DNA of 64,000 nucleotides from Microbacterium oxydans (GTDB taxonomy: Bacteria; Actinomycetota; Actinomycetes; Actinomycetales; Microbacteriaceae): the NCBI RefSeq assembly GCF_006540085.1, contig NZ_BJOG01000001.1, positions 930,001-994,000 of the forward strand. The letters run 5' to 3'. A program made the translations under genes and the position numbers. The notes under the pieces are model-generated. The model was given only the letters and a program-made list of their open reading frames with translations. It did not search any database and was not told the origin of the DNA. Positions 15,801 through 23,562 of the stretch are shown here, piece by piece. The first letter of the stretch is position 1. Each line of letters opens with the position of its first letter.

Positions 15801-17102
15801 ATGTCGCCATCCGACCCCGCCCGCACGCTCGCCACGGAACTCTCCACCATGCCCGATGGTGCCCGGATCACGCTCCTGGGTCACGTTCATCGGCGCAGGG
15901 AACTCGCCACCGTGTCGTTCCTGATCCTGCGCGACCGCACGGGGCTCGCGCAGATCGTGTTCCGACCCGAACAGCTGCCGGTGGATGGTCTGCCCGGTGA
16001 GGAGACGGTTGTGCGCATCGAAGGCACGGCCACCGCGAACGCCCATGCCCCCGGCGGGATCGAGGTGACGGCGCCGGAGATCACCCTGCTCTCCGAACCT
16101 GCGCGCACGCCGGTCGTCGAGCTCTGGCGTCCCACGCTCGACGCGGCGCTGCCGACCGTGCTCGACCATGCCGCCGTCACCTGGCGCCACCCTGCGCAGC
16201 GGGCGAAGTGGGAGCTGGCTGCGGCGAGCCTGCGCGGATTCCGTCGCACGCTCGACGCCGAGGGATTCACCGAGATCCAGACGCCGAAGCTCGTCGACTC
16301 CGTGACGGAGTCGGGGGCGAACGTGTTCCCGGTCGACTACTTCGGCTCGACCGCGTACCTCGCGCAGAGCCCGCAGTTCTTCAAGCAGCAACTCGTCGGC
16401 GTCTTCGAGCGCGTCTACGAGACAGGCCCGGTGTTCCGTGCGGAGCCGCACGACACGGTGAGGCACCTCGCCGAGTACGTGTCGCTCGACGCCGAGCTGG
16501 GCTTCATCGACGACCACCGCGACGTGCTCGCGCTGCTGCATCGGGTGCTGGCGGGCATGATCGACGGCATCCGCACCGAGAGCGGCGACGCCGTCGAGCG
16601 CCTCGACATCGCGCTCCCCGCGATCCCCGACGAGATCCCGGTGATCCACTTCCAGGACGCGCTTCGACGGGTCGGCGCCCCGGAACACGAGCCCGACCTC
16701 GCGCCGGCGCACGAGCGCGCGCTGGGGGAGTGGGCGCGGGAGCGGTACGGCAGCGACGTGCTCGCCGTCGAGGGGTACCCGATGCGCAAACGCCCGTTCT
16801 ACACGCACCCCCAGACCGACGACCCGCGCTGGAGCAACAGCTTCGACCTGATCTTCCGTGGGCTCGAACTCGTCACCGGCGGACAGCGACTGCACCGGCA
16901 CTCCGACTACGTCGCCGCCATCGAGGCGCGCGGTGAGTCGCTCGATGCCTACGCCTCCTACCTCTCCGCGTTCGCGCACGGCATGCCCCCGCACGGCGGC
17001 TTCGCGATCGGGCTGGAGCGCTGGGTGTCGCGGCTCATCGAGGCGTCGAACATCCGGGAGGTGACGCTGTTCCCGCGCGACCTGCACCGGCTCACGCCCT
17101 GA
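15801..17102 (+). CDS. auxiliary aspartyl-tRNA synthetase, archaeal-type, probably non-discriminating
   Basis: The 433-residue enzyme charges tRNA with aspartate. It has an OB-fold anticodon domain (residues about 20-100) and a class II core with motif 2 FRAEPHDTVRHLAEY near residue 212 and motif 3 GFAIGLERW near residue 400. It lacks the GAD insertion of bacterial AspRS (usually about 590 residues) and so belongs to the archaeal/eukaryotic-type group. His28 (GHVHRRR) and Pro84 (APGG) match what is known of non-discriminating enzymes that also charge tRNA-Asn. It is surely a second copy, controlled by the T-box before it. Neighbouring auxiliary TrpRS suggests a role in resistance to synthetase inhibitors. 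Confidence 0.88.
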   Translation: MSPSDPARTLATELSTMPDGARITLLGHVHRRRELATVSFLILRDRTGLAQIVFRPEQLPVDGLPGEETVVRIEGTATANAHAPGGIEVTAPEITLLSEPARTPVVELWRPTLDAALPTVLDHAAVTWRHPAQRAKWELAAASLRGFRRTLDAEGFTEIQTPKLVDSVTESGANVFPVDYFGSTAYLAQSPQFFKQQLVGVFERVYETGPVFRAEPHDTVRHLAEYVSLDAELGFIDDHRDVLALLHRVLAGMIDGIRTESGDAVERLDIALPAIPDEIPVIHFQDALRRVGAPEHEPDLAPAHERALGEWARERYGSDVLAVEGYPMRKRPFYTHPQTDDPRWSNSFDLIFRGLELVTGGQRLHRHSDYVAAIEARGESLDAYASYLSAFAHGMPPHGGFAIGLERWVSRLIEASNIREVTLFPRDLHRLTP

Positions 17103-17149
17103 GCGGTCACCGGGGGCTCGCTCCGTGAACTCGTGGTCGCGGTGCGCGA

Positions 17150-17290
17150 TAGCATCTGTTCCATGACGATCAACCGCTCTGCATGGTGGTGGCTGCGATA
17201 GCAGCCGGTTGACGTATGTTCATGGGCTGCACGGCAGTTCGTGAACAGCACCCGTGAACTCCGTGCGGCTCCCGATTCAGGGAGAGACAG
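17150..17290 (+). promoter_or_regulatory. ribosome-mediated attenuator of the auxiliary trpS
   Basis: After a -10 element TAGCAT (17150-17155), a leader ORF starts seven bases later. Three alternative pairings follow: GGCTGC/GCAGCC (17191-17196 with 17201-17206), GCAGCC with GGCTGC (17225-17230), and a long helix 17224-17240 with 17256-17273 built on GCACGG-AGTTC/GAACT-CCGTGC. CTCCC (17269-17273) can also pair with the ribosome binding site GGGAG (17280-17284). Stalling at the Trp codons would choose among these. There is no T-run, so the output may be at transcription or translation. An equivalent device is known for the indolmycin-resistant TrpRS of Streptomyces. Confidence 0.75.
17163..17201 (+). 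CDS. trp leader peptide with three tandem Trp codons
   Basis: The 12-residue ORF reads MTINRSAWWWLR and stops at TAG 17199-17201. Three consecutive TGG codons are highly improbable by chance in so short an ORF and are the signature of a tryptophan-sensing leader peptide. Its ATG lies seven bases after the -10 hexamer, so it would be read as a leaderless message. Its stop codon is inside the first hairpin of the attenuator. Confidence 0.8.
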   Translation: MTINRSAWWWLR

Positions 17291-18331
17291 ATGGATTCGT
17301 TCACCACGACCGCACACCGTTCGACGGAGGTCGCCGACGTCGTGGCCCGGCATCCGGAGAGGTTCCGTGTGCTCACGGGGGAGCGCCCCACCGGGGCGCT
17401 GCACCTCGGGCACTACTTCGGCACGATCCGGGAGCGGGTACGGCTGCAGGATGCCGGGGTCGAGACGTTCCTCGTGCTCGCCGACTACCAGGTCATCACC
17501 GATCGGGATACGACGGCGCACGTGCGCGACAACGTGCACGGCGCCGTGCTCGACTACCTCGCCGCGGGGATCGATCCAGAGCGGACGACGATCTTCACGC
17601 ACTCGTCGATCCCTGCGCTGAGCCAGCTGCTGTTGCCGTTCCTCAGCCTCGTCACCGAAGCCGAACTGCACCGGAACCCCACGGTCAAGTCCGAGCTCGA
17701 GGCGTCGGGTCGCGCCCTGAGCGGGTTGCTGCTGACCTACCCGGTGCATCAGGCCGCCGACATCCTCTTCTGCAAGGGGAACCTGGTGCCGGTGGGGAAG
17801 GACAACCTGCCGCACGTGGAGATGACGCGGGTGATCGCCCGGAGGTTCAACGAACGCTACGGGGCGATCTTCCCCGTTCCGGATGCGCTGATCACCGCGA
17901 CCCCAGAGGTTCCAGGGCTGGACGGTCGGAAGATGTCGAAGAGCTACGGCAACGCGATCGCCCTGTCGATGACCGCGGATGAGACGGTCGCCGTGATCCG
18001 ACGCACGCGGACGGATCAGGATCGGCGGATCACCTTCGACCCGGAGCACCGACCCGGCGTCTCGGCGCTGCTGTCGACGGCCGCTCTGTGCCTGGGCGCC
18101 GTGCCCGAGGAGCTGGCCGCTGCCGTCGGCGACGGTGGCAGCGGCGAGCTGAAGGCGTTGACCGCCACGGCGGTGAACGACTTCCTGGCGCCTCTGCGGG
18201 CCCGACGGCGAGAACTCGCGGCGGACGGGGACCTCGTGCGCTCCGTTCTGCAGCGCGGCAACGAGCACGCACGTGCGATCGCGGACGTCACCCTCGACGA
18301 GGTGCGTGCGGCGATGGGGACCGTGTACTGA
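17291..18331 (+). CDS. auxiliary tryptophanyl-tRNA synthetase (indolmycin-resistance type)
   Basis: The 346-residue class I enzyme charges tRNA-Trp. The HIGH-type motif is GALHLGHY near residues 35-42 and KMSKS is exact (KMSKSYGNA near residue 214). The sequence VLTGERPTGALHLGHYFGTI and the nucleotide-binding region FCKGNLVPVGKDNLPH are typical of the second bacterial TrpRS group, whose members in Streptomyces resist indolmycin. GGGAGAG precedes the ATG by four bases and can be sequestered. Together with the leader peptide this indicates induction when tRNA-Trp charging falls. A housekeeping trpS must lie elsewhere. Confidence 0.88.
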   Translation: MDSFTTTAHRSTEVADVVARHPERFRVLTGERPTGALHLGHYFGTIRERVRLQDAGVETFLVLADYQVITDRDTTAHVRDNVHGAVLDYLAAGIDPERTTIFTHSSIPALSQLLLPFLSLVTEAELHRNPTVKSELEASGRALSGLLLTYPVHQAADILFCKGNLVPVGKDNLPHVEMTRVIARRFNERYGAIFPVPDALITATPEVPGLDGRKMSKSYGNAIALSMTADETVAVIRRTRTDQDRRITFDPEHRPGVSALLSTAALCLGAVPEELAAAVGDGGSGELKALTATAVNDFLAPLRARRRELAADGDLVRSVLQRGNEHARAIADVTLDEVRAAMGTVY

Positions 18332-18360
18332 CGCGGCGCCGGCAGCGGAGCGCAAGTCCG

Positions 18361-19116
18361 CTAAGGGCGGCGGGCCTCGATGAGGTGACGGGTCGAGTGC
18401 GCGACGAACGGTCCACCCTCCTGGATGAGGTCGTGCAGATCGCGGAGCCGGTCGAGATTGTCGTCGACGGTGAAGCCCGGCACCCACCAGATCACCTTGC
18501 GCAGCAGATAGACGACGGCGGCGACGTCATGGATCTCGATGCGCAGGCGAGCGGTGCGCACATCGACGACCTGGAGACCGGCGGCCTCCGCGGCGGAGAC
18601 CTCGTCGTCGGGATGACGACCCCGCCGCGCGTCGGGCTGCGGCCCCAGGAAGAACTCGATCAGCTCGAACGCGCTCGCCGGACCCACGTGCTGGGCGAAG
18701 TACGTGCCGCCGTGTGTCAGCACCCGGGCGATCTCCGACCACCAGATCGTCGCGGGGTGCCGGCTGGTCACCAGGTCGAAGGCCTCACTTGCGAAGGGGA
18801 GCGGCGGCTCATCGGGATCGGCGACGACCACCACGCCACGAGGGTGGAGCAGCCGCGTCGCCCTGTCCACATTGGGAGGCCACGACTCTGTCGCCGCGGC
18901 GACAGGCGGGAACGAGGCGGCTTCGGCGAGCACCTCACCGCCGCCGGTCTGGATGTCGAGCGAGGCCGACGCTCCGGCGAGGCGGTCGGACAGCAGCCGG
19001 GCGTACCCCCAGGGCGGCCGTTCTTCGGTCGCCCGTCCGTCCAGCCACGCGAAGTCCCACCCTGTGACGTCTGCGGTGCGTCCGGCTTCGATCAGCGTCT
19101 CGAAGGATTCCGTCAT
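18361..19116 (-). CDS. SAM-dependent methyltransferase, class I
   Basis: The 251-residue cytoplasmic protein has the Rossmann methyltransferase pattern: a glycine-bearing motif I region (LDIQTGGGEVLAEA near residue 55), an acidic residue after the second strand, FDLVTSRHPATIWWSEIARVL, and GGTYFAQHVGP. The final part (PGFTVDDNLDRLRDLHDLI) is usual for actinobacterial methyltransferases annotated as type 11. The acceptor substrate cannot be read from sequence. The gene runs against trpS and is alone on its strand here. Confidence 0.8.
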   Translation of the reverse strand: MTESFETLIEAGRTADVTGWDFAWLDGRATEERPPWGYARLLSDRLAGASASLDIQTGGGEVLAEAASFPPVAAATESWPPNVDRATRLLHPRGVVVVADPDEPPLPFASEAFDLVTSRHPATIWWSEIARVLTHGGTYFAQHVGPASAFELIEFFLGPQPDARRGRHPDDEVSAAEAAGLQVVDVRTARLRIEIHDVAAVVYLLRKVIWWVPGFTVDDNLDRLRDLHDLIQEGGPFVAHSTRHLIEARRP

Positions 19117-19234
19117 GCGTCGATTCTCCCAGCCTCGCCCTCTGCGGGTGAGATGACGGGCTTCCTCTTCCCTTCGTCGCGGCGCTCCTGTCTACTGGTC
19201 GCGAATCGACCGGTGGGTGGGAAGGAAGATCGGC

Positions 19235-21043
19235 ATGTATCGAAGCAACGGCAACTACGAGGCGTTCGCGCGGCCACGCAAGCCCGAGGGTGCTGACGAC
19301 AAGACCGTATGGCTGGTCGGGGGAGGGCTCGCCGCGATGGCTGCGGCGATCTTCATGATCCGCGACGGCCGGATCGCCGGGGAGCGGATCACGATCCTCG
19401 AGGAACTCGGTCTTCCCGGTGGAGCGCTCGACGGCATCAAGTATCCGGAGAAGGGCTTCGTGATCCGTGGCGGGCGCGAGCTCGAGGACCACATGGAGTG
19501 CCTCTGGGACCTTTTCCGCTCGGTACCGTCTCTCGAGATCGAGGACGCCAGCGTGCTCGACGAGTTCTACTGGCTGAACAAGGACGATCCGAACTTCTCG
19601 CTCTGTCGGGTGACCGAGAAGCAGGGGCAGGATGCCCACACGAACAAGCTGTTCACGCTGTCGGAGAAGGCGCAGAAGGACATCATCGATGTGATTCTCG
19701 CCACGCGCGAGCAGATGGAGGGCAAGCGCATCGACGAGGTGTTCGGCGAGGACTTCCTCGCGAGCAACTTCTGGCTGTACTGGCGCACGATGTTCGCGTT
19801 CGAGGAGTGGCACTCCGCGCTGGAGATGAAGCTGTATCTGCACCGGTTCATGCATCACATCGGCGGGCTGCCGGATCTGTCCGCGCTCAAGTTCACCAAG
19901 TACAACCAGTACGAGTCGCTCGTGCTGCCGATGCAGAAGTTCCTCGACGATCACGGTGTGAAGTTCCGCTTCCACCACACGGTCACCGACGTGCGCTTCG
20001 ACATCACGGACGACCGCAAGCAGGCCACGCGCATCGACTGGATCGCCGACGGAGAGGCGGGCGGGGTCGACCTCGGCCCCGACGACCTGTGTCTGATGAC
20101 GATCGGCTCGCTCACCGAGAATTCCGACAACGGCGACCAGCACACGCCCGCGAAGCTCAAGGACGGTCCGGCTCCGGCGTGGGACTTCTGGAAGAAGGTC
20201 GCCGCGAAGTCGCCCGACTTCGGGCACCCCGAGGTGTTCTGCAACGACATCCCCAAGACCAAGTGGGAGTCGGCGACCGTCACCACGATCGACGAGCGCA
20301 TCCCCGCCTACATCGAGCGGATCGCCCAGCGGGACCCGTTCTCCGGCAAGGTCGTCACGGGCGGCATCGTCACGGCGAAGGACTCCTCCTGGCTGCTGAG
20401 CTGGACGGTCAACCGGCAGCCGCATTTCAAGTCGCAGAAGCCGAACGAGATCGTGGTGTGGGTGTACGCGCTGTTCGTCGAGACGCCGGGCGACTTCGTC
20501 AAGAAGCCGATGCAGGACTGCACGGGAGAGGAGATCGCGCAGGAATGGCTGTATCACCTGGGGGTTCCTGTCGAAGACATCCCGGAACTGGCGGCGTCGG
20601 GGGCGAAGACGGTTCCGGTGATGATGCCGTATGTCACCTCGTTCTTCCTGCCGCGCAAGGCCGGAGATCGCCCGCAGGTGGTGCCGGAGGGCAGCGTGAA
20701 CTTCGCGTTCCTCGGGCAGTTCGCCGAGACGACGCGTGACACGATCTTCACCACCGAGTACTCGGTGCGCACAGCGATGGAGGCGACCTACGAACTGCTC
20801 GACATCGAGCGCGGGGTGCCGGAGGTGTTCAACTCGACGTACGACATCCGCTATCTGCTGAAGGCGACCGCACGGCTGCGCGATGGCGAAGCGGTGCACA
20901 TCCCCGGTCCGAACTTCGTCAAGGGCAAGCTGCTCGACCGACTCGACAACACGCAGATGGGAGAGCTCCTGACCGACTTCGGTCTGATCCCGGAGCACGG
21001 CGGCACGACGAGGCGCGAGCGAGCGGATGACGCCGTCGAGTGA
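19235..21043 (+). CDS. ohyA: oleate hydratase (FAD-dependent, MCRA family)
   Basis: The 602-residue protein matches the 67-kDa myosin-cross-reactive antigen family, which adds water to the cis-9 double bond of oleate and related fatty acids to give 10-hydroxy acids. Visible marks are the FAD site VWLVGGGLAAMAAAIFMIRDG, the loop GGALDGI and RGGRELEDHMECLWDLF, and NKDDPNFSLCRV, YWRTMFAFEEWHSALEMK, KYNQYESLVLP further on. I chose ATG 19235 because AAGGAAG lies seven bases before it. Function is usually detoxification of unsaturated fatty acids at the membrane. Confidence 0.93.
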   Translation: MYRSNGNYEAFARPRKPEGADDKTVWLVGGGLAAMAAAIFMIRDGRIAGERITILEELGLPGGALDGIKYPEKGFVIRGGRELEDHMECLWDLFRSVPSLEIEDASVLDEFYWLNKDDPNFSLCRVTEKQGQDAHTNKLFTLSEKAQKDIIDVILATREQMEGKRIDEVFGEDFLASNFWLYWRTMFAFEEWHSALEMKLYLHRFMHHIGGLPDLSALKFTKYNQYESLVLPMQKFLDDHGVKFRFHHTVTDVRFDITDDRKQATRIDWIADGEAGGVDLGPDDLCLMTIGSLTENSDNGDQHTPAKLKDGPAPAWDFWKKVAAKSPDFGHPEVFCNDIPKTKWESATVTTIDERIPAYIERIAQRDPFSGKVVTGGIVTAKDSSWLLSWTVNRQPHFKSQKPNEIVVWVYALFVETPGDFVKKPMQDCTGEEIAQEWLYHLGVPVEDIPELAASGAKTVPVMMPYVTSFFLPRKAGDRPQVVPEGSVNFAFLGQFAETTRDTIFTTEYSVRTAMEATYELLDIERGVPEVFNSTYDIRYLLKATARLRDGEAVHIPGPNFVKGKLLDRLDNTQMGELLTDFGLIPEHGGTTRRERADDAVE

Positions 21044-21057
21044 GGCGCGGGGGTGGT

Positions 21058-21654
21058 TCAGCTGCCTGCGACGTCCACGCCCGCTTGGACGAGTCGAGCG
21101 CGCAGGTCGTCGACTCCGTCGTAGTGATGGGTGTGCATCGAGAGGTGCTGCGCTCCCACGAGCTTCGACGCCGAATCGTCGGTGAAGAAGACCTCGGCCG
21201 CCTTCACGTCGAGCGCGTCGAGCACGTGACGGAACGCCCGGGTGTCGGGCTTCGCGTATCCGATCTCGGCGGAGTTGAAGACCGCGTCGAACCGGGAGGC
21301 GATGCCGTGGGCCGCGATCTCGGCCGGGATCGTGTCCGTGCCGTTGGTGAGTACGGCGGTGCGGATTCCTGTCTCCCGGACGTCGTCGATCAGCTCCAGG
21401 ACGCCGTCGTCGATCATCGCGGGCTGCGCGCTCCACTCTTCGGCAGCAGCCGTCCCGACCCGCGCGCCGATACGGCGCACCCACTCGGCTCGGGCGATCC
21501 GCCCTGTCGTGACCTCGTCGATCAGCGGGCGGGCGAAGGCGATGCGCTCGATGTCTCCGGGGGCGAGATCGTAGCGGCGCTCGATCGTCGCCGTGTTCTC
21601 GGCGTCGAAGTGCCGGATCACGCCATCGAGGTCGAACAGGACGACACGGATCAT
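21058..21654 (-). CDS. HAD-superfamily phosphatase
   Basis: The 198-residue protein begins MIRVVLFDLDGV with the nucleophile and acid/base Asp pair (DxD). TNGTD is motif II, KPDTRAFRHVL contains the motif III Lys, and FFTDDSASK is motif IV. The cap is small and helical (C1 type), close to the haloacid dehalogenase/YihX phosphatase branch. An upstream ATG at 21693 would add 13 residues without a better ribosome binding site. Substrate is probably a small sugar or nucleotide phosphate, but this is not shown. Confidence 0.85.
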   Translation of the reverse strand: MIRVVLFDLDGVIRHFDAENTATIERRYDLAPGDIERIAFARPLIDEVTTGRIARAEWVRRIGARVGTAAAEEWSAQPAMIDDGVLELIDDVRETGIRTAVLTNGTDTIPAEIAAHGIASRFDAVFNSAEIGYAKPDTRAFRHVLDALDVKAAEVFFTDDSASKLVGAQHLSMHTHHYDGVDDLRARLVQAGVDVAGS

Positions 21655-21740
21655 CCGACCATCCTCGCTCAATCGCCGCGCTCGGCCGTCCACAGAGGAG
21701 ACTGTGTTTGGAAACCGCCGGTCCAGGGGGGAGGAGAACG

Positions 21741-22511
21741 ATGGTGTCCGTGTTCCCGCGCTCCGTCTCGGTGGTCATCCCCGTGCGCGACGACGCCCGG
21801 CTGCTCGAGGTGTGCCTCGCCGCTCTCGCGCGGCAGACCCGGCACGCCGACGAGATCGTCGTCGTCGACAACGGCAGCAGCGATGACACGGTCGACGTGG
21901 CCGAGAGGTTCGGCGCGCGGGTGGTGAGCGAGCCGATCCCGGGGATACCCCGAGCATCGGCGGCCGGTTATGACGCAGCCACGGGCGACATCATCGCGAG
22001 GCTCGACGCCGACTCCCGCCCCCACCCTGACTGGGTGGAGCGTATCGAGCGGACTTTCCGTGAGCGCCCGGACGTCGACTTCCTCACCGGCGACCCGCGC
22101 TTCTACGGATCGACGCCGCTCGTGCACTGGATGGGGGAGCACCTCTACATCGGCGGCATGTACGCGACCATGGCGCCCGTCCTCGGGCATGCGCCGCTCT
22201 ACGGGTCGAACATGGCGATGCGCGCCGCGGTCTGGCGCACGCTGAGCGCCGAGGTGCACCGCGAGGAGACCAACATCCACGATGATTTCGATCTGTCGTT
22301 CCACGTGCGGCCGGAGATGACGGTGCTGCGTGACCGTGACCTCGTCGTCGAGGTGTCGGCCCGACCGTTCCAGGATTGGGCGTCGCTCCGGCGGCGGTTG
22401 AGCTACGTCGTGCCCACCGTGCGCCTGCATCTGTCGCCGGAGTCGTTGCGCCTTCGACGGCAGGCGCGTCGCGAGGTCGACCGATCGGGTGGATCGTCCG
22501 TCGGCCGGTGA
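21741..22511 (+). CDS. family 2 glycosyltransferase
   Basis: The 256-residue protein shows the GT-A fold: SVVIPVRDDARLLEVCLAAL at the start, VVVDNGSSDDT, and the DxD metal site ARLDADSRPH near residue 90. The region ETNIHDDFDLSFHV provides the catalytic ED-type element, and there are no clear membrane segments except short hydrophobic stretches (GGMYATMAPVLG). GGGGAGGAG lies just before ATG 21741. It probably acts on a lipid-linked or envelope glycan, but donor and acceptor are unknown. Confidence 0.85.
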   Translation: MVSVFPRSVSVVIPVRDDARLLEVCLAALARQTRHADEIVVVDNGSSDDTVDVAERFGARVVSEPIPGIPRASAAGYDAATGDIIARLDADSRPHPDWVERIERTFRERPDVDFLTGDPRFYGSTPLVHWMGEHLYIGGMYATMAPVLGHAPLYGSNMAMRAAVWRTLSAEVHREETNIHDDFDLSFHVRPEMTVLRDRDLVVEVSARPFQDWASLRRRLSYVVPTVRLHLSPESLRLRRQARREVDRSGGSSVGR

Positions 22512-22536
22512 AGCGGGCGGTGACGCGTGCGGCGAG

Positions 22537-23433
22537 TCAGTCGCGCGCGCGGGAGTACAGATCGAGCAGGTCGGCGGTGAGCTGATGCGGTGTCGTCTCG
22601 CTCGGGCTGTGCCCCGTCGCATACGCGCGGAACTCCGCGTCGATGGCGTGCGCGTACCGTTCATGCGCGGCCAGGGGCCACAGGTCGTGCGAGCCCGCGA
22701 CGACGAGCTTGGGCACGGGCAGCGCCCGCACGCGGTCGCGCAGGTCGGGCGCGACCATCATGAGTCCCACGATCTCGTCGACACTGCGACGGCTCGTCAG
22801 GGCGAACCGTGAGCGCACGAACTCGAGTCGCCGCGGCGGGACGCGGTTCTTGTTCGTCACGATCCCCCAGATCATGAGTCCAGCGCCGCGCCGAGGACTC
22901 GCGATGGGCGCCAGCGGCCCCAGCCACTTCATGCTCGCGAACACGTTGCCGGAACCGGGGGGAGTGGTGAGCAGGGTGAGGGATCGGACGAGGTCAGGAC
23001 GGCGGACGGCGACGACCTGGGCGATCGTGCCGGCGAAGGAGTACCCCAGCAGGTGCGCTCGAGTCCCTGCCTCGAGGAAGGCGATCAGATCGCCCGTGAA
23101 CAGCTCATAGGTGTACCTCGCATTCGCACCGGCGGCGTGCGACTCGTACTGCCCCGCCAGGTCGAACGACTGCACGAAGTACCCCGCCTCCGCCAGCAGG
23201 GGGAGCATCAGGGCGAAGTCCTCCTTCGATCCCGTCGCTCCCGGCACCAGCACCACGCGCGGATTCGCGGGGTCGCCGAGGGAGATCACCGACAAGTCTC
23301 CGCTCGGTGCGGAGAACGTCGACCGCTGCGAGCCCGCAGGTGGCACCGTCCAATCGACGTCGCCGATGGCCGCGTCGAGGTCTGCAGGGGCACCGAGCGC
23401 CCGCCCACTCCTCGAATCCGTCGACACGCTCAC
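22537..23433 (-). CDS. alpha/beta-fold hydrolase
   Basis: The 298-residue protein has the alpha/beta hydrolase order: oxyanion strand VVLVPGATGSKEDFALMLP, nucleophile elbow GYSFAG, an acidic residue region VVAGSHDLWPLA, and the catalytic His in ATGHSPSETTP. The start is GTG 23433 (MSVSTDSRSG); a second GTG at 23427 is possible. It diverges from a MarR-controlled exporter, with which it shares an intergenic region, so it may be coregulated. Substrate is unknown; esterases and C-C hydrolases share this pattern. Confidence 0.85.
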   Translation of the reverse strand: MSVSTDSRSGRALGAPADLDAAIGDVDWTVPPAGSQRSTFSAPSGDLSVISLGDPANPRVVLVPGATGSKEDFALMLPLLAEAGYFVQSFDLAGQYESHAAGANARYTYELFTGDLIAFLEAGTRAHLLGYSFAGTIAQVVAVRRPDLVRSLTLLTTPPGSGNVFASMKWLGPLAPIASPRRGAGLMIWGIVTNKNRVPPRRLEFVRSRFALTSRRSVDEIVGLMMVAPDLRDRVRALPVPKLVVAGSHDLWPLAAHERYAHAIDAEFRAYATGHSPSETTPHQLTADLLDLYSRARD

Positions 23434-23483
23434 AAGGTACTCCCCGGCGTGTTCGCGGGGGAGGTGCGCTCGCCGTAGCGTCG

Positions 23484-23525
23484 CATACGCCTTTAGTTGC
23501 ACTTTGGCAACTAAAGGCGTATGGT
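23484..23525 (+). promoter_or_regulatory. MarR operator and promoter of the DHA2 exporter
   Basis: A perfect 17-bp inverted repeat (CATACGCCTTTAGTTGC at 23484-23500, its complement at 23507-23523, 6-base spacer) contains the MarR-type core TAGTTGC/GCAACTA. A promoter lies over it: -35 TTGCAC at 23497-23502 and -10 TATGGT at 23520-23525, 17 bases apart. Repressor binding would block both elements. The MarR gene is at the end of the operon. Confidence 0.8.
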
Positions 23526-23562
23526 TGACCTCGATCAACTTTCTACGCAGGAGCGTTACCCC

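Noticed and set aside
18935-21889. A long minus-strand frame opposite the oleate hydratase
   Set aside because: It overlaps the highly conserved hydratase and has shadow composition; the HAD gene at 21058-21654 is in a different frame.
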